Below are positions 27,640-37,694 of a stretch of DNA of 64,000 nucleotides, in pieces. The notes under the pieces were generated by a model. The model had not been told where the DNA came from, did no database searches, and saw only the letters and a program-made list of their open reading frames with translations. Each line of letters starts with the position of its first letter. Position 1 is the first letter of the stretch. The DNA comes from Legionella bozemanae. Its GTDB lineage: Bacteria; Pseudomonadota; Gammaproteobacteria; Legionellales; Legionellaceae. The stretch is taken from positions 186,001 through 250,000 of the forward strand of contig NZ_LBAW01000002.1 in NCBI RefSeq assembly GCF_001648595.1, in the 5' to 3' direction. The translations under genes and the position numbers were made by a program.

Positions 27640-28191
27640 CTATTTTCTTGATGCAACGATTCCTATTGTTGCAACTACTGCTAAAGCAGCCACGCCAATA
27701 GTCATTGGAGAGAAAAAGCTATAGCGATTTGCTTCTTTTTCCCCATCTTTTGAACCACGCTGTGGGGGATAAGAAATTTCAGTATCTTGTGAGCTACTTT
27801 GCATAGGAGATACAATTTTACTACTTGGTATTGGTGTTATTTTGGAAGAGGATTGTTCTCTTAAAAGCTTACGTTGTTCTATTTCTTCTTTAGAAGCATA
27901 AAAAATTGGGTCAGTAAATATAAATTTGGGTATTTCTTGCCCGCGTTCGTATGATGACCCTACTTGCATGGATGATTTCCCTAGTAGAGCTGCTGCTTCA
28001 ATTTCTGTATAACCTTGATTGACTAATTTTTTGAGCTCTTTATTTATTTTTTCTTTTTTAAGAGAACCCGCAGTTCCTTCTTTAACAAAATCTTTTTCTA
28101 TTTGACCCTCAGTTTTTCCATCATTCCACGAAACCTTTTTTTTCTCTTTCTTTGCTGCACCCATTGTTGTGGATTCGTATTTTTTTTTCAT
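27640..28191 (-). CDS. Lys-rich protein with C-terminal membrane anchor, effector candidate
   Basis: 183 residues. The first 110 are Lys/Glu-rich and helical. A Ser/Pro-rich linker follows (SSSKITPIPSSKIV region), and a single hydrophobic segment near the end (MTIGVAALAVVATIGIVASRK region, last 21 residues) would act as a tail anchor. There is no signal peptide. GGGG sits seven bases before the ATG. The combination of a hydrophilic cytosolic body and C-terminal anchor is common among effectors directed to host membranes, but this is inference. No family recognised. Confidence 0.55.
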   Translation of the reverse strand: MKKKYESTTMGAAKKEKKKVSWNDGKTEGQIEKDFVKEGTAGSLKKEKINKELKKLVNQGYTEIEAAALLGKSSMQVGSSYERGQEIPKFIFTDPIFYASKEEIEQRKLLREQSSSKITPIPSSKIVSPMQSSSQDTEISYPPQRGSKDGEKEANRYSFFSPMTIGVAALAVVATIGIVASRK

Positions 28192-28539
28192 GAAAAAACC
28201 CCATTACTGTTAGCTAAAATTGAAACAATTTTAACAATAAATAATTAAGGGAATATGAAATCGAAATAAAAAGATCTTCTTTTGATCAATATGGAATAAA
28301 AATAAATTATTTATAGGTATTTCTATCTCTTTATATATATAATGCGCAAAGCGAAATCTAGAGCTCCTTATCCTACACTTACATCTAGGGTTTCTTAGAC
28401 TAAATCAGGATATACCGCAAATACCCATCCTGATTGCTTAATTCAACTATAATTAGGAAGTAAAATTTTTTTATGCGATTTGTGACATTCCATTCAAGCT
28501 TATATGAAGATGAGTCGAAGCCAAATAGGGAGGACATGT
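28192..28539. other. AT-rich intergenic region, nothing assigned
   Basis: About 350 bases between divergent genes. Very AT-rich with several TATA-like runs, so it probably holds promoters for both, but I see no unambiguous -35/-10 pair, repeat or RNA gene. Confidence 0.4.
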
Positions 28540-30063
28540 ATGCGTGTCGATAGGGAAGCCTATGCAGCAAATGTCTCGGTTCGCTCACCGCTTTGGCGAG
28601 TTTACGGTATTCCTCTAATTCTATCGCTAATCTGTATTTTAGCGGAGTATAAAACCAACCTTCTTGTTTTTCATACGCTTACTGAGTTTTTTTCGGTTGT
28701 TATTGGGTTAACTGCAATGACTGTAGCAGCTACAACCACTCATTTTACAAAAAATCAATTTGTGATTTTTATTTCCTTAGCTGCCGGTTGGTGGTCCTTC
28801 ATCGATATCGCTCATATTTTAGCTTATAAAAAAAACTTATTGCCTCATGGTGGAGGTGATTTAAGTACTCAACTTTGGATTTCTGCCCGATTTTTTCAGG
28901 CTGCAGTTTTTCTTTTTTCCATTTATTTTTTCAGACATACGTTGAGAACTTGGGTTGTTAATCTTGGCTTTTTTTTAATAACCCTAATTATTTTTACCGC
29001 CATTTTTTCAGGTCATTTTCCTACGACGTATATTGAGCATTATGGAGTAACTTGGTTCAAACTTTATTGTGAATGGGGCGTTATCCTAATTTTAATCATC
29101 GCGTTAATCTTGTTTTGGTATGAGAGGGCAATGATACCGAAAGAGTTATTGTTTTATGTGAGCCTAAGTATGATTGCAATGATATTGTCCGATTTGGCAT
29201 TGTCCGATTATAAACGTTTATTTGGTTTAGAACATGTAACGGGTCAAATATTTAAAATATTCTCAATTTGGTTTATCTATGTTGCTTTAGTCGAACAAAC
29301 TTTGCGTCGACCTTTTGCGATGCTGACACGTGCTGCGACTACATATGATAATATCCCAGATCCCACTTTTATTGTTAATGGAGAGGGCATAATTCACCAA
29401 GCTAACAAAGCTGCAGGAGCATTCACCCATTTAAAACCTGAAGAATTAGTCGGTTTATCTTCCCATGCACTTTTTCATAATAAGGCTACAGAGCAGCAAG
29501 AATGTCCAGTGTGTTCTTATTTACCGCGCTCAAGAGATAAATTTATTAAGGAAATTAAGACTGGAAAAAGTGGGTGGGTAGAATGTAGTTTGTCCCCTAT
29601 GGATTCTTCTTCATTTCCTAATTCTTGGATACAAACAATAAGAAATATTACCTCGAGGAAGAGGGTTGAAAAAGAGCGAAAACAATTGACCTATGATTTA
29701 GGCGAACGCGTTAAAGAACTTCAATGTCTTTATCAGCTTTCAAATTTAATCGCACTTAGAGATTTAGATATTGAAGAGCTACTTACAAAAACAGCTAATC
29801 TATTGCCAGCCGCATTTCAATTTCCAGAGTGTATGGTGGCAAAAATAGAAAGCATTTGGGGTGAGTTTTATTCAGACCCAAAAGCAAAAAAATTGCCTTA
29901 TCAATTGGAAAAAGAATTTAAAATTGAGAATGGATCTCTAGTAAAAATAAGTGTCTATTATTGTGTTCAGCCGCCAGTACAAAAAGGTATTTTTTTAGCT
30001 GAGGAATCAGTTCTTTTAGACTCGATAGCCACTCTGTTAAAGGACGCTTTACCTCGGCTTTAA
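28540..30063 (+). CDS. MASE3-type membrane sensor with PAS domain, no output domain
   Basis: 507 residues from ATG 28540, which has GGGAGG six bases upstream; an earlier ATG at 28504 lacks a site. Seven or so hydrophobic helices (residues 15-255) with the FIDIAHILAYKK region resemble the MASE3 sensory domain. A PAS domain (TYDNIPDPTFIVNGEGIIHQ) with a CPVC pair follows, then a short coiled coil (GERVKELQCLYQLSNLIALRD region) and a C-terminal segment resembling part of a GAF domain. No histidine kinase, GGDEF or EAL motif is present, so it is truncated or signals through a partner. Confidence 0.72.
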   Translation: MRVDREAYAANVSVRSPLWRVYGIPLILSLICILAEYKTNLLVFHTLTEFFSVVIGLTAMTVAATTTHFTKNQFVIFISLAAGWWSFIDIAHILAYKKNLLPHGGGDLSTQLWISARFFQAAVFLFSIYFFRHTLRTWVVNLGFFLITLIIFTAIFSGHFPTTYIEHYGVTWFKLYCEWGVILILIIALILFWYERAMIPKELLFYVSLSMIAMILSDLALSDYKRLFGLEHVTGQIFKIFSIWFIYVALVEQTLRRPFAMLTRAATTYDNIPDPTFIVNGEGIIHQANKAAGAFTHLKPEELVGLSSHALFHNKATEQQECPVCSYLPRSRDKFIKEIKTGKSGWVECSLSPMDSSSFPNSWIQTIRNITSRKRVEKERKQLTYDLGERVKELQCLYQLSNLIALRDLDIEELLTKTANLLPAAFQFPECMVAKIESIWGEFYSDPKAKKLPYQLEKEFKIENGSLVKISVYYCVQPPVQKGIFLAEESVLLDSIATLLKDALPRL

Positions 30064-30129
30064 TATGAGACAAATCTTCGGAATATCAGTATAGTAAAAG
30101 CTATATACTTTAATCCGCTGGTGTGTATT

Positions 30130-31347
30130 ATGTTTCGAAAAACGGCTCCTTGTTTTTTTGCAGTAGTCATTGATGCTCTAGGTTTTGGACTTGTTTATCC
30201 AGTAATGACGGCAATATTTACAGCAGATCATAGCCCTGTATTGAATGCTGATGCCAGTGTGGCAGCGAAACATTTTTATTTGGGATTAAGTTATATGCTC
30301 TATCCCTTATGCATGTTTTTTGGTACCTCATTCATGGGTGATTTATCCGATGTTTGGGGGCGCAAAAAAGTGCTGCTGTTGTGTATGTTAGGAATAACCA
30401 TTAGTTTTCTGTTGATGGGAATAGGGGTTGCCTTTTCTTCCTTAAGTTTATTACTTATCGGGCGGGCACTTTCCGGTTTAATGGCTGGTAGCCAACCTAT
30501 AGCCCAAGCTTCTATTGCTGATTTAAGCACTCCTGAAACCAAAGCATTAAATATGAGCTTGATTTCCCTGAGCTTTAGTTTTGGCTCGGTTCTCGGTCCT
30601 TTACTTGGTGGAGTCATGTCGGATCAACAATTGCTACCCTGGTTCACTTTTACTACCCCATTTTTGATGGCAGCACTCCTCGCATTTATTGCTTGGATCT
30701 GGATAGAGTTTAGATATCAAGATACGGTGTTAACTTTGTCGCATAAAAAAATATCTATTCTCCGTCCAGTACAGATTTTTATTGAAGCATTTCAGCATCG
30801 ATCCGTGCGTATCCTGGCTTTGGTATTTTTATTAATGCAAATGGGATTTAGCCTTTATTTTCAATTCATCATTGTGCATATGAAAATGGTTTACTATTAC
30901 ACCAACTGGCAATTGGGTGCCGTACAAGGCATGATCGGTTTGGGTTTTGCTATCGGTATCCTTATTGGAATGCCTTTGTGTGTCAATCGATATAAAGTAC
31001 ACCACATTGCTTTATTTACCCTTATTCTCACAGGCTTGGGACAATTGGCAGTTTATGTTATTTCCAATCCTGTAGCGCAATGGCCTTTAGCGGTAGCAAT
31101 TGCAACTTTTGATATTATGGCATTTGCCTGCTTGCTCACTTTATTCTCCAATGCTGTCGATGCGCAATCGCAAGGATGGGTAATGGGAATATCCGGCGCA
31201 GTGATGGCATTTGCTTGGATGGTCACGGGTTTTGGTTCTAATTTATTATCTATTATGTCCAGTGCTGGCCTGATCGCCATTGGTGGAATGTTATTGATTG
31301 CTTCGGCGTTACTTTTACTAAAAAATAAAACCACGAAAGAGGGATGA
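30130..31347 (+). CDS. MFS drug-type efflux transporter
   Basis: 405 residues with about 12 membrane helices. It shows the drug:H+ antiporter motifs GFGLVYPVMTAIF in helix 1, the GDLSDVWGRKKVL loop, and the helix 5 signature GSVLGPLLGGVMSD, so it belongs to the TetA/TCR-like group of the 12-helix class. Likely exports a small toxic compound or antibiotic. I use the ATG at 30130; a GTG three codons earlier is in frame. The ribosome site is weak. Convergent with the P-type ATPase gene. Confidence 0.85.
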   Translation: MFRKTAPCFFAVVIDALGFGLVYPVMTAIFTADHSPVLNADASVAAKHFYLGLSYMLYPLCMFFGTSFMGDLSDVWGRKKVLLLCMLGITISFLLMGIGVAFSSLSLLLIGRALSGLMAGSQPIAQASIADLSTPETKALNMSLISLSFSFGSVLGPLLGGVMSDQQLLPWFTFTTPFLMAALLAFIAWIWIEFRYQDTVLTLSHKKISILRPVQIFIEAFQHRSVRILALVFLLMQMGFSLYFQFIIVHMKMVYYYTNWQLGAVQGMIGLGFAIGILIGMPLCVNRYKVHHIALFTLILTGLGQLAVYVISNPVAQWPLAVAIATFDIMAFACLLTLFSNAVDAQSQGWVMGISGAVMAFAWMVTGFGSNLLSIMSSAGLIAIGGMLLIASALLLLKNKTTKEG

Positions 31348-31527
31348 TGTTATTTGTTTATAAAGTTGGAGCATCATGATTATTTTCCAATAGCTATTGA
31401 GCGAGCCATCCAGTTTTATCAACACTTTGTTGCAAATAAATCATTGGCATCCCGTATCGACGTATTTTATGGGATAACGTTCGTTTCGCGGCATAAAAAA
31501 GGCCATTGCATATCCTGTATGCCGCTC

Positions 31528-34500
31528 TTACGTTAATTTAGGTACCGTGGATACATTATCTAAATGTTTTGTGGGTTTACGCGAAAAAAAAGCGCCTAAA
31601 TAACTTGTGAGGGAGCGATGAGTACCTGCTTCAGCATCCTCTTCAACTTCTGTTATTTCGGGTTCTGGTTGAGGATACAAACTGTCTCGAACCATTCCAA
31701 AACCTGAAAAAACACTCTTTAGAACCAGAGGTAATAAGCTCAACATAATCAGCATACTGGTTAAATTGGTTGACTCGTCAAACAGCGCATAATTGGCCAA
31801 GGATTGCAAGACTGCGATGATTAAAGAAATTCCTATGGTATTTGAAATCAGTCTTGAAGCATTGATATTTCGATTATCCATGGGTAAATCAGCACTTTGA
31901 TTGATTTCATAAAACGCAATCCATAGCCACAACAAGTCAAAGGCAACGCTATACCAATGTTGCTGATTCATTTCGCTCACATCTGCCCCTACTGCTTTAG
32001 CCAATTCAAAAGTCATTTTCCCGCTTTTAAGTGCTAAGGCCATGCTGGGTTTTTCTTGTGAATTTGCCAGAGGAGCAAACTGTTGTATAAACAAACTCTT
32101 AGGGAGATTAATATCAAAAAGTTCATAAAAAGTTTTCTCGGACCCAAATAATCGTCGCAGTTGCGCTTCACTGATATTTGATAAAGCATCTACTCCGGGA
32201 GCAAAAGTACCATCATCTGAATGGTGAGCAATGACCACATTTGAATTTTTCATCATCATGACATCATTCGTACCATCCCCATTGGCAACGATAAAATACT
32301 GATGGTCTTTAAGATAATTAGCAAGGATACCTTTTCCTTCAGTACTCATTTCTGCAAAAATAATGACAGGGCGTTTTGTTTTATTTCTCTCCATTAATTT
32401 TTGAAAATAGGTCAGTATTGTTTCATTGACACCAGCAAATATCACTGTGGAATCAGGAGGACAATTTGCTTCATTTAAAAGCTCAAAATCATTGTCTTCA
32501 GTTTCATCTGCACGAATGGTCATGATGTTTTTTGCATTTTCCGGACATAACACTTTGGCAATATTTACCGCTGCTTTCGTGGTATCGCCGGTCGCTACAA
32601 ATACCGGCACTGATATTTCTCGACATCGAGCGATAAATTGTTCCGCGCCTTTTTTTACCGGATTATCAATAATAAAAGTCCCGTAATATTCTAATCTTTT
32701 AAGTAATTTTGTATTTTTTATAAGAAAATTCTCAATTTCCTTTTTATCATCCTTATCAAATAACTCTCTTAAAGTTGCAAACTCAAACTCATTAACCTTA
32801 GTGTGTGCAAGACACCAATCGCGTGATAAGACTTTTGTACGACTTTGCATCCTGCTGTAGGCTTGCAATAAAGGTGTTTCTTGCAATGCATCCGCTTTAG
32901 GCACTCCGCAAAAGACAAGAGAAGATTCTTCACCATTCTGAACCAGGGTAAAGCGGCCACCAAACGTACGGTATAAACCCAGATGAAACGTCTCGATCTC
33001 CTGTTTCGCTTCTTTGATGGCAATTATCTTTTTAAAATGATTGTTCCCCAGGGTGGTAATTTCCAAACACTGCGGATTAGTCAATAAAGACTTGAATAAT
33101 TCCAAAATAGCATGCTCTTCTGGTTCTAATTCTTTTTTATTATTGGTAAAGGCATAACAAAATACCTCAAAAGCTTTAAGCCATTGTGCCTCTTCGGGTA
33201 GCAGCAAACTTCCTTTTTTTTCTTTGAGTACGTGCTGTACCTTGGAAGGCATAGCAGTAGTCCACAGGCCAAGTACATCCATCCGCGTTGTAGTAAGGGT
33301 TCCGGTTTTATCGGAAATAATTGCAACCCCATTGGGAAATTTGTCCCGATAATATCCTCCCAATGCATTACACAAATCCACGAGACGAAGCGCGTCGATT
33401 GTTTCAAAAGGCTGATCTCCCAAATTGCTATTCAGTGTCTTCATCAAACGACTGTTCACTGTTTCGCGTAAAAAAGCTTCGGAAAAGGGGATCATTGTTT
33501 GAAAAAGCGTAAACATGAGCCTGAGTGTTTCCGCAGGCATTAGGGTAATGTCTCTTTGTAAAAAAGCTGCCATAATAATGGAGCCTAAAATAGAATATAA
33601 AACATTTTTTTGTTTGCGTTTGGCGATAATTTCATTGATGTATGCTGTCTTCTCGTAATTACTATTTAATAAAAGCTCTTTCTCAGGTTTAATCTGGATA
33701 AAAATGTTGTCATGACCGTATATATTTAACTTGTCACCCACTAATACTCCTGCCTGTTTACCATCCCTTATGGCATATAAGTCCACTTTTTTGTAATTGG
33801 AAGTAAAATTCGGTTTGGTATGGTGCTCTATCCATACGTCTTCACCATTTTGTGCTTTAAGATTGACGCTAAATTTTTTTCGTTCCAGCGTTTGGGTGAA
33901 ATCCCCATCTATATTGCGTTGTAGCGCAATTAACTCTCCAGAGATTGGCACACAATCCAAATTGATGCGTTCATCACAAAGAACCAAATCCCCAGTACGG
34001 AGCTGATATCGGGGAACAAGAACAAACAGTGGACCCGTCGTGGTAAATCTTAAAACCTGATGTAACTTATGATTGTATTCATAATCATGGTCCAGTTTTT
34101 CTTGTTGTATGCGCATTTTTTTTATGGTTGATGGAGCTAAATCAGCCAATAATGCAGGGAGGTTCCGAAACTTCTGTACTATTCTGTCGGCATAACGAAT
34201 ATTGTGTGCAATCAATCCTAATTGAAAGGCGCGCGAACTGACCATCAGCTCACTGGCGATAAAATGATTGATTTGAAAATACAGATTGGATAATGGAGTT
34301 AGTCCACTGGAGATCACTGCCGTGTCTGAGCGCTGTGCTCCTCGGCTGTATTGGAAGCGAACCAGCAACTCTTGCATTTTTTGCGTGAGGTAAGAAATTC
34401 CACTCGGAACAACCAATGCACTGGCCCCTAATCCAGCAATTAATGAATATTCATCAGGAATTTGCTCATTGAGTAAAAAATTAGTCCCTTTAAAAACAGA

Positions 34501-34968
34501 ACGGTACATATAAATTATGGCGGTAACTTCACTGGCTACTGCAACAGACAACGCTGCTCCAGAATCAAATTTTTTATCCGTAATTCGGTTTAACGCACAA
34601 TATCCTAATATTGCTGCGCCAAAAAGAAATTGGACAAAAAAATCATATTCAGTGCTTCCTGTTAGGAGTGCGCTGAGATATGGAGTGAGATAATTCCCAG
34701 CAAGCAATGCAGCTCCAGAAGAGATGGTAGGCCAAATGTATTTTTTAAATGTACTCCAATCCATAGGGTCCAAAGAAAAGGTCCAGGCCAGAGTGTTATA
34801 CAGTTCTTTGATGCGCAGCGAAAAAAAACTACTTATTTCTGTGGCAGTGCTTCTTAAATAGTACATTCGATCTGCTTCGGCATGTTGCACCAATTGAAGC
34901 GGTAAGGCTCTGCTGTCTTTAGGATTTGGATTTTTTTCTTTTTTTTGTGTGGGTAGTTTTGTCTTCAT
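31528..34968 (-). CDS. Atypical P-type ATPase
   Basis: 1146 residues from ATG 34968, preceded by AGGA; a TTG eight codons upstream is rejected. The phosphorylation motif SDKTGTLTTTR is near 552, the hinge ATGD near 789 and GDGTND near 897, so the catalytic cycle should work. Membrane segments lie at about 85-170, after the actuator region, and near the C-terminus. The helix-4 segment reads QTMIPFSEAFLR in place of the CPC, PEGLP or PPALP signatures of ion pumps, so the substrate class cannot be set; flippase-like or P5-like transport is possible. It has an unusually long hydrophilic N-terminus and a charged C-terminal tail. Confidence 0.78.
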   Translation of the reverse strand: MKTKLPTQKKEKNPNPKDSRALPLQLVQHAEADRMYYLRSTATEISSFFSLRIKELYNTLAWTFSLDPMDWSTFKKYIWPTISSGAALLAGNYLTPYLSALLTGSTEYDFFVQFLFGAAILGYCALNRITDKKFDSGAALSVAVASEVTAIIYMYRSVFKGTNFLLNEQIPDEYSLIAGLGASALVVPSGISYLTQKMQELLVRFQYSRGAQRSDTAVISSGLTPLSNLYFQINHFIASELMVSSRAFQLGLIAHNIRYADRIVQKFRNLPALLADLAPSTIKKMRIQQEKLDHDYEYNHKLHQVLRFTTTGPLFVLVPRYQLRTGDLVLCDERINLDCVPISGELIALQRNIDGDFTQTLERKKFSVNLKAQNGEDVWIEHHTKPNFTSNYKKVDLYAIRDGKQAGVLVGDKLNIYGHDNIFIQIKPEKELLLNSNYEKTAYINEIIAKRKQKNVLYSILGSIIMAAFLQRDITLMPAETLRLMFTLFQTMIPFSEAFLRETVNSRLMKTLNSNLGDQPFETIDALRLVDLCNALGGYYRDKFPNGVAIISDKTGTLTTTRMDVLGLWTTAMPSKVQHVLKEKKGSLLLPEEAQWLKAFEVFCYAFTNNKKELEPEEHAILELFKSLLTNPQCLEITTLGNNHFKKIIAIKEAKQEIETFHLGLYRTFGGRFTLVQNGEESSLVFCGVPKADALQETPLLQAYSRMQSRTKVLSRDWCLAHTKVNEFEFATLRELFDKDDKKEIENFLIKNTKLLKRLEYYGTFIIDNPVKKGAEQFIARCREISVPVFVATGDTTKAAVNIAKVLCPENAKNIMTIRADETEDNDFELLNEANCPPDSTVIFAGVNETILTYFQKLMERNKTKRPVIIFAEMSTEGKGILANYLKDHQYFIVANGDGTNDVMMMKNSNVVIAHHSDDGTFAPGVDALSNISEAQLRRLFGSEKTFYELFDINLPKSLFIQQFAPLANSQEKPSMALALKSGKMTFELAKAVGADVSEMNQQHWYSVAFDLLWLWIAFYEINQSADLPMDNRNINASRLISNTIGISLIIAVLQSLANYALFDESTNLTSMLIMLSLLPLVLKSVFSGFGMVRDSLYPQPEPEITEVEEDAEAGTHRSLTSYLGAFFSRKPTKHLDNVSTVPKLT

Positions 34969-35167
34969 GTCGTAAATCCTTTTGCGCACCAATAAACTCC
35001 ATTGGATATTTAGGGTTCATCTTGATAATTAACTTATCTCTACGAAAGGTGCAAGAGGATTAGAGAAAAATATTACAAACAGCATTATTGTGAGTGGATT
35101 TAAAAAGATATATTTTATTCATTTTGTTCTATAATCAAACCATGGGCATTTATTTTATGGATGTATT

Positions 35168-35773
35168 ATGAAACGTGGTTCAGAAGTCCAAATGGATATT
35201 ATTGAGCGAGTAAAAGAAGTAAAAGATGAAATAAGGCGTCATGTGAGTGAAATAAGTAGTGCTCTTGAAGAGCGAGATAATGAAAAAGCCACCAAAGCGC
35301 TTATTAATTTTGGTGCATTTCTTCAAGACCGATATCCTGGTCTACTCTTGGATGATCTGCAAAAGCAAATGATAGAGTTAATGGGGGAAGAGCTATTTAA
35401 TCAAAAAATGCCTCCGCTCGATTTTATTGAATATTTTGTAGCTGCGCGACAAGAGGTATACGAGGCTGTACTCGAAGATGATGCCCCACGTGGAGTGCAG
35501 GCAAATCGTATAGCTAAAATGGATGCTGCAACCAAGGGGGTAAATATTTTATCGGTTTTATTAGGAGGGGAGCGATGGGAAAAGGGATTACATGCAGTAA
35601 AAGACAAGTTTGACGAGTCTAAGCTCCCTTCAGTCAAAAAATGGATCTTAGAAGCTCCTTATCAAGTTAGTGAAAACCTTTCTGAAGCAGCGCGGCAAAA
35701 ACGTCTTGCTTTAAGTTTTGTTTCAGAAATCCGTGACAATCTCGAGAAGACAATTAAGAGTTTAACGCAATAG
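35168..35773 (+). CDS. Effector-like hypothetical, 5' part of TAG-interrupted gene
   Basis: 201 codons, helical, ending in CAA-TAG. The frame continues without another stop from the codon after TAG to 36253, so this is most likely the N-terminal part of a 360-residue protein. Helical segments (RVKEVKDEIRRHVSEISSA, DDLQKQMIELMGEELF) and no signal peptide resemble Dot/Icm substrates. No family recognised. A GGA-containing stretch precedes the ATG. Confidence 0.6.
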   Translation: MKRGSEVQMDIIERVKEVKDEIRRHVSEISSALEERDNEKATKALINFGAFLQDRYPGLLLDDLQKQMIELMGEELFNQKMPPLDFIEYFVAARQEVYEAVLEDDAPRGVQANRIAKMDAATKGVNILSVLLGGERWEKGLHAVKDKFDESKLPSVKKWILEAPYQVSENLSEAARQKRLALSFVSEIRDNLEKTIKSLTQ

Positions 35774-36253
35774 ATAAACGAAGAAGTTCAAAAAAATCGT
35801 GATTTATATAAATCATATTTTAAAGGTGACAGTCAAGAAATTGATATTGATGCATTAGTCAAAAATCTTAAGGAGAATCCGTCTGATGCACATTCTACTG
35901 AAATTAAAATGGCCGCTGCAAGTTACGATGCACTGCGAGCGCTTACTGCTACCCTAGATGACGCGGGTAAGGGAAATCCTACGCCTCAAGATAAACTTAG
36001 ACGCTTTCAAGATCACTTAAATCAAGAGGAGATAAGAAACGCATTGGATACAAATCCGGATGATGGTGTGACTCAATTTTTAAAAACAGTACTCTATATA
36101 CTAAAGTGTGCTGTGACCTTTACCGCATACCATTGGGTTACAGAGGGTGAATCCTTAAGATCAACACAGCAACAATCTCTTAAAGAAGCGCTAACAACGT
36201 TAAAAAAGGCTGACGAGGAGGGCGTTATAGATCAGCCGAAGAATACTATGTAA
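35774..36253 (+). pseudogene. 3' part of the TAG-interrupted gene
   Basis: Continues in the same frame after the TAG at 35771-35773: the first codons read INEEVQKNRDLYKSYF, followed by SDAHSTEIKMAAASYDALRAL and KCAVTFTAYHW, to a TAA at the end. An internal ATG at 35909 could start a 114-residue product but has no convincing ribosome site. The uninterrupted frame of 159 codons behind a single stop argues for a nonsense mutation, or readthrough, in one gene. Confidence 0.6.
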
Positions 36254-36646
36254 TTTAATTACTAACTTATTGTTTTCGTTCGATGATAATCTCATGGATT
36301 GATTTAATGCAGTATGAATTTGGAATTGCTTTGAGAAGTAAAAGCACTGGCATAAGTTTGAGCTTTGGGCTTGCTTGACCCACTCCTTATTAATATGGAG
36401 GGAAATCGTATGCCTCACCATCCGCATGAATAGTTTTTATGATGGCTGTATTTTACAGCTGGACTCTTGGGAATATTAAATTTATTAATCTTATAGGTTT
36501 GTTTTTATACTATTTGCAGAACCAAATACACGCTCTGATCCTTTAATTAGGTGTGAAGTATCTATGTACCGTGTTGATATATTGAAATTGATTATCAAGA
36601 AAAACGAGCCATAATAATTAAAGGAATAATAGGGATGTAAGTTAAA
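36254..36646. other. Leader region of the corA-like gene
   Basis: About 390 bases without a sizeable gene. It holds the seven-codon minicistron at 36410-36433, a perfect hairpin GCTGTA-ttt-TACAGC at 36445-36459, and an AT-rich stretch nearer corA that probably contains promoter elements. Confidence 0.4.
36410..36433 (+). other. Seven-codon minicistron MPHHPHE with strong ribosome site
   Basis: GGAGGG lies seven bases before an ATG that opens MPHHPHE-stop. A perfect 6-bp hairpin follows 11 bases later. It stands 214 bases upstream of the CorA-family gene. Short leader peptides, some rich in proline, control Mg transporter genes in enterobacteria (mgtL, corL). The parallel is suggestive only. 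Confidence 0.3.
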
Positions 36647-37627
36647 ATGAATACTTTTGATACCATCGCAATTGAATTTGATTTAACCCATCGCAGCATC
36701 AAGCACGTTGCTCTTGAAGACTTGCGGGTCCATGTTCAAGAGAAAAACAAAATTTATTGGATCCATAGTAACTTAAAGCAAGCGGATGCTTTTAAGCAAT
36801 TAGTAAGAAAACTGAGATTACCTGCAGACGTAATTCAATTATGTTCTGAAGAAAATAATTTATCCAATCTTATTGATAATGACAATGCATTAACATTGCA
36901 AATTAAGTGTTTGGCTTCACTTGAGTTGAATGAGAAGAATGAACTAAATTTGGATAATCTTTTAATTCACCTTACACCGCATTACTGTTTTACTGCTGCC
37001 GATAAGCCTTTACCTGTTTTATTTGAGTTTTTTAATAATTGCTCAAAATCAGTGCATTATGCTAAAACGCCTTGCTTCATCTTATTTTTATTCCTTGAGG
37101 GGATTATTAATGATTATGCTAATGTTCTTTTTCATTATGAAGAAATCGCCGAGCAGTTTGAATCTGTAATACAAAAAAAGCATGAGAATATTTATAAAGA
37201 TGTAGCGGAGGTAAAGCACCAAACGTTGCAAATTAAACGTGATATGATTGCAATAAGAGAAATTTTAATGCGGATCACCAGTCGAAATATCTTGGTTATC
37301 TCTGAAAAATGCCGCTCTTCTTTATATAATTTATCAAATCATAGCCATCTCATCATCAATGAAGTGGATTCGATTCGCGAGTTATTAAATAGCTTATTAG
37401 GACAGATCGATAATGAACTGATGCAAAAAATGAGTGAAACCATGGCCGTGCTTGCCGCATTTGCGGCTATTTTTTTGCCATTAAATTTAATTACTGGAAT
37501 TTACGGAATGAATTTTGAGTGGATTCCTGAGTTGCATTGGAAATATGGATATTTTGGTGCCCTTGGTTTAATTGTCCTTTGCGCCATATTTCTATATCTT
37601 CTTTTTAAAAAGAAGAAATGGTTGTAA
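36647..37627 (+). CDS. CorA-family divalent metal transporter
   Basis: 326 residues. The N-terminal cytosolic domain has the alpha/beta plus long-helix plan of CorA/ZntB. Two C-terminal helices carry the signature YGMNF between them (AAFAAIFLPLNLITGIYGMNFEW region, near residues 270-295), and the protein ends in a KKKKWL tail. The family forms pentameric channels for Mg2+, Co2+ or Zn2+. The extracellular loop WIPEL after GMN is closer to ZntB-like members than to classical CorA, so the ion is uncertain. Confidence 0.87.
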   Translation: MNTFDTIAIEFDLTHRSIKHVALEDLRVHVQEKNKIYWIHSNLKQADAFKQLVRKLRLPADVIQLCSEENNLSNLIDNDNALTLQIKCLASLELNEKNELNLDNLLIHLTPHYCFTAADKPLPVLFEFFNNCSKSVHYAKTPCFILFLFLEGIINDYANVLFHYEEIAEQFESVIQKKHENIYKDVAEVKHQTLQIKRDMIAIREILMRITSRNILVISEKCRSSLYNLSNHSHLIINEVDSIRELLNSLLGQIDNELMQKMSETMAVLAAFAAIFLPLNLITGIYGMNFEWIPELHWKYGYFGALGLIVLCAIFLYLLFKKKKWL

Positions 37628-37694
37628 TCTTAGTTTCATTAAATGCAGGATAAAGATGAATTCGCCGCGATTTTTAAAAAGGAATAGTAGTTAT

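Noticed and set aside
31354..31536. A 60-codon plus-strand frame from a TTG between the MFS pump and the P-type ATPase
   Set aside because: TTG start without a ribosome site, unlike-protein composition, and overlap with the end of the convergent gene.
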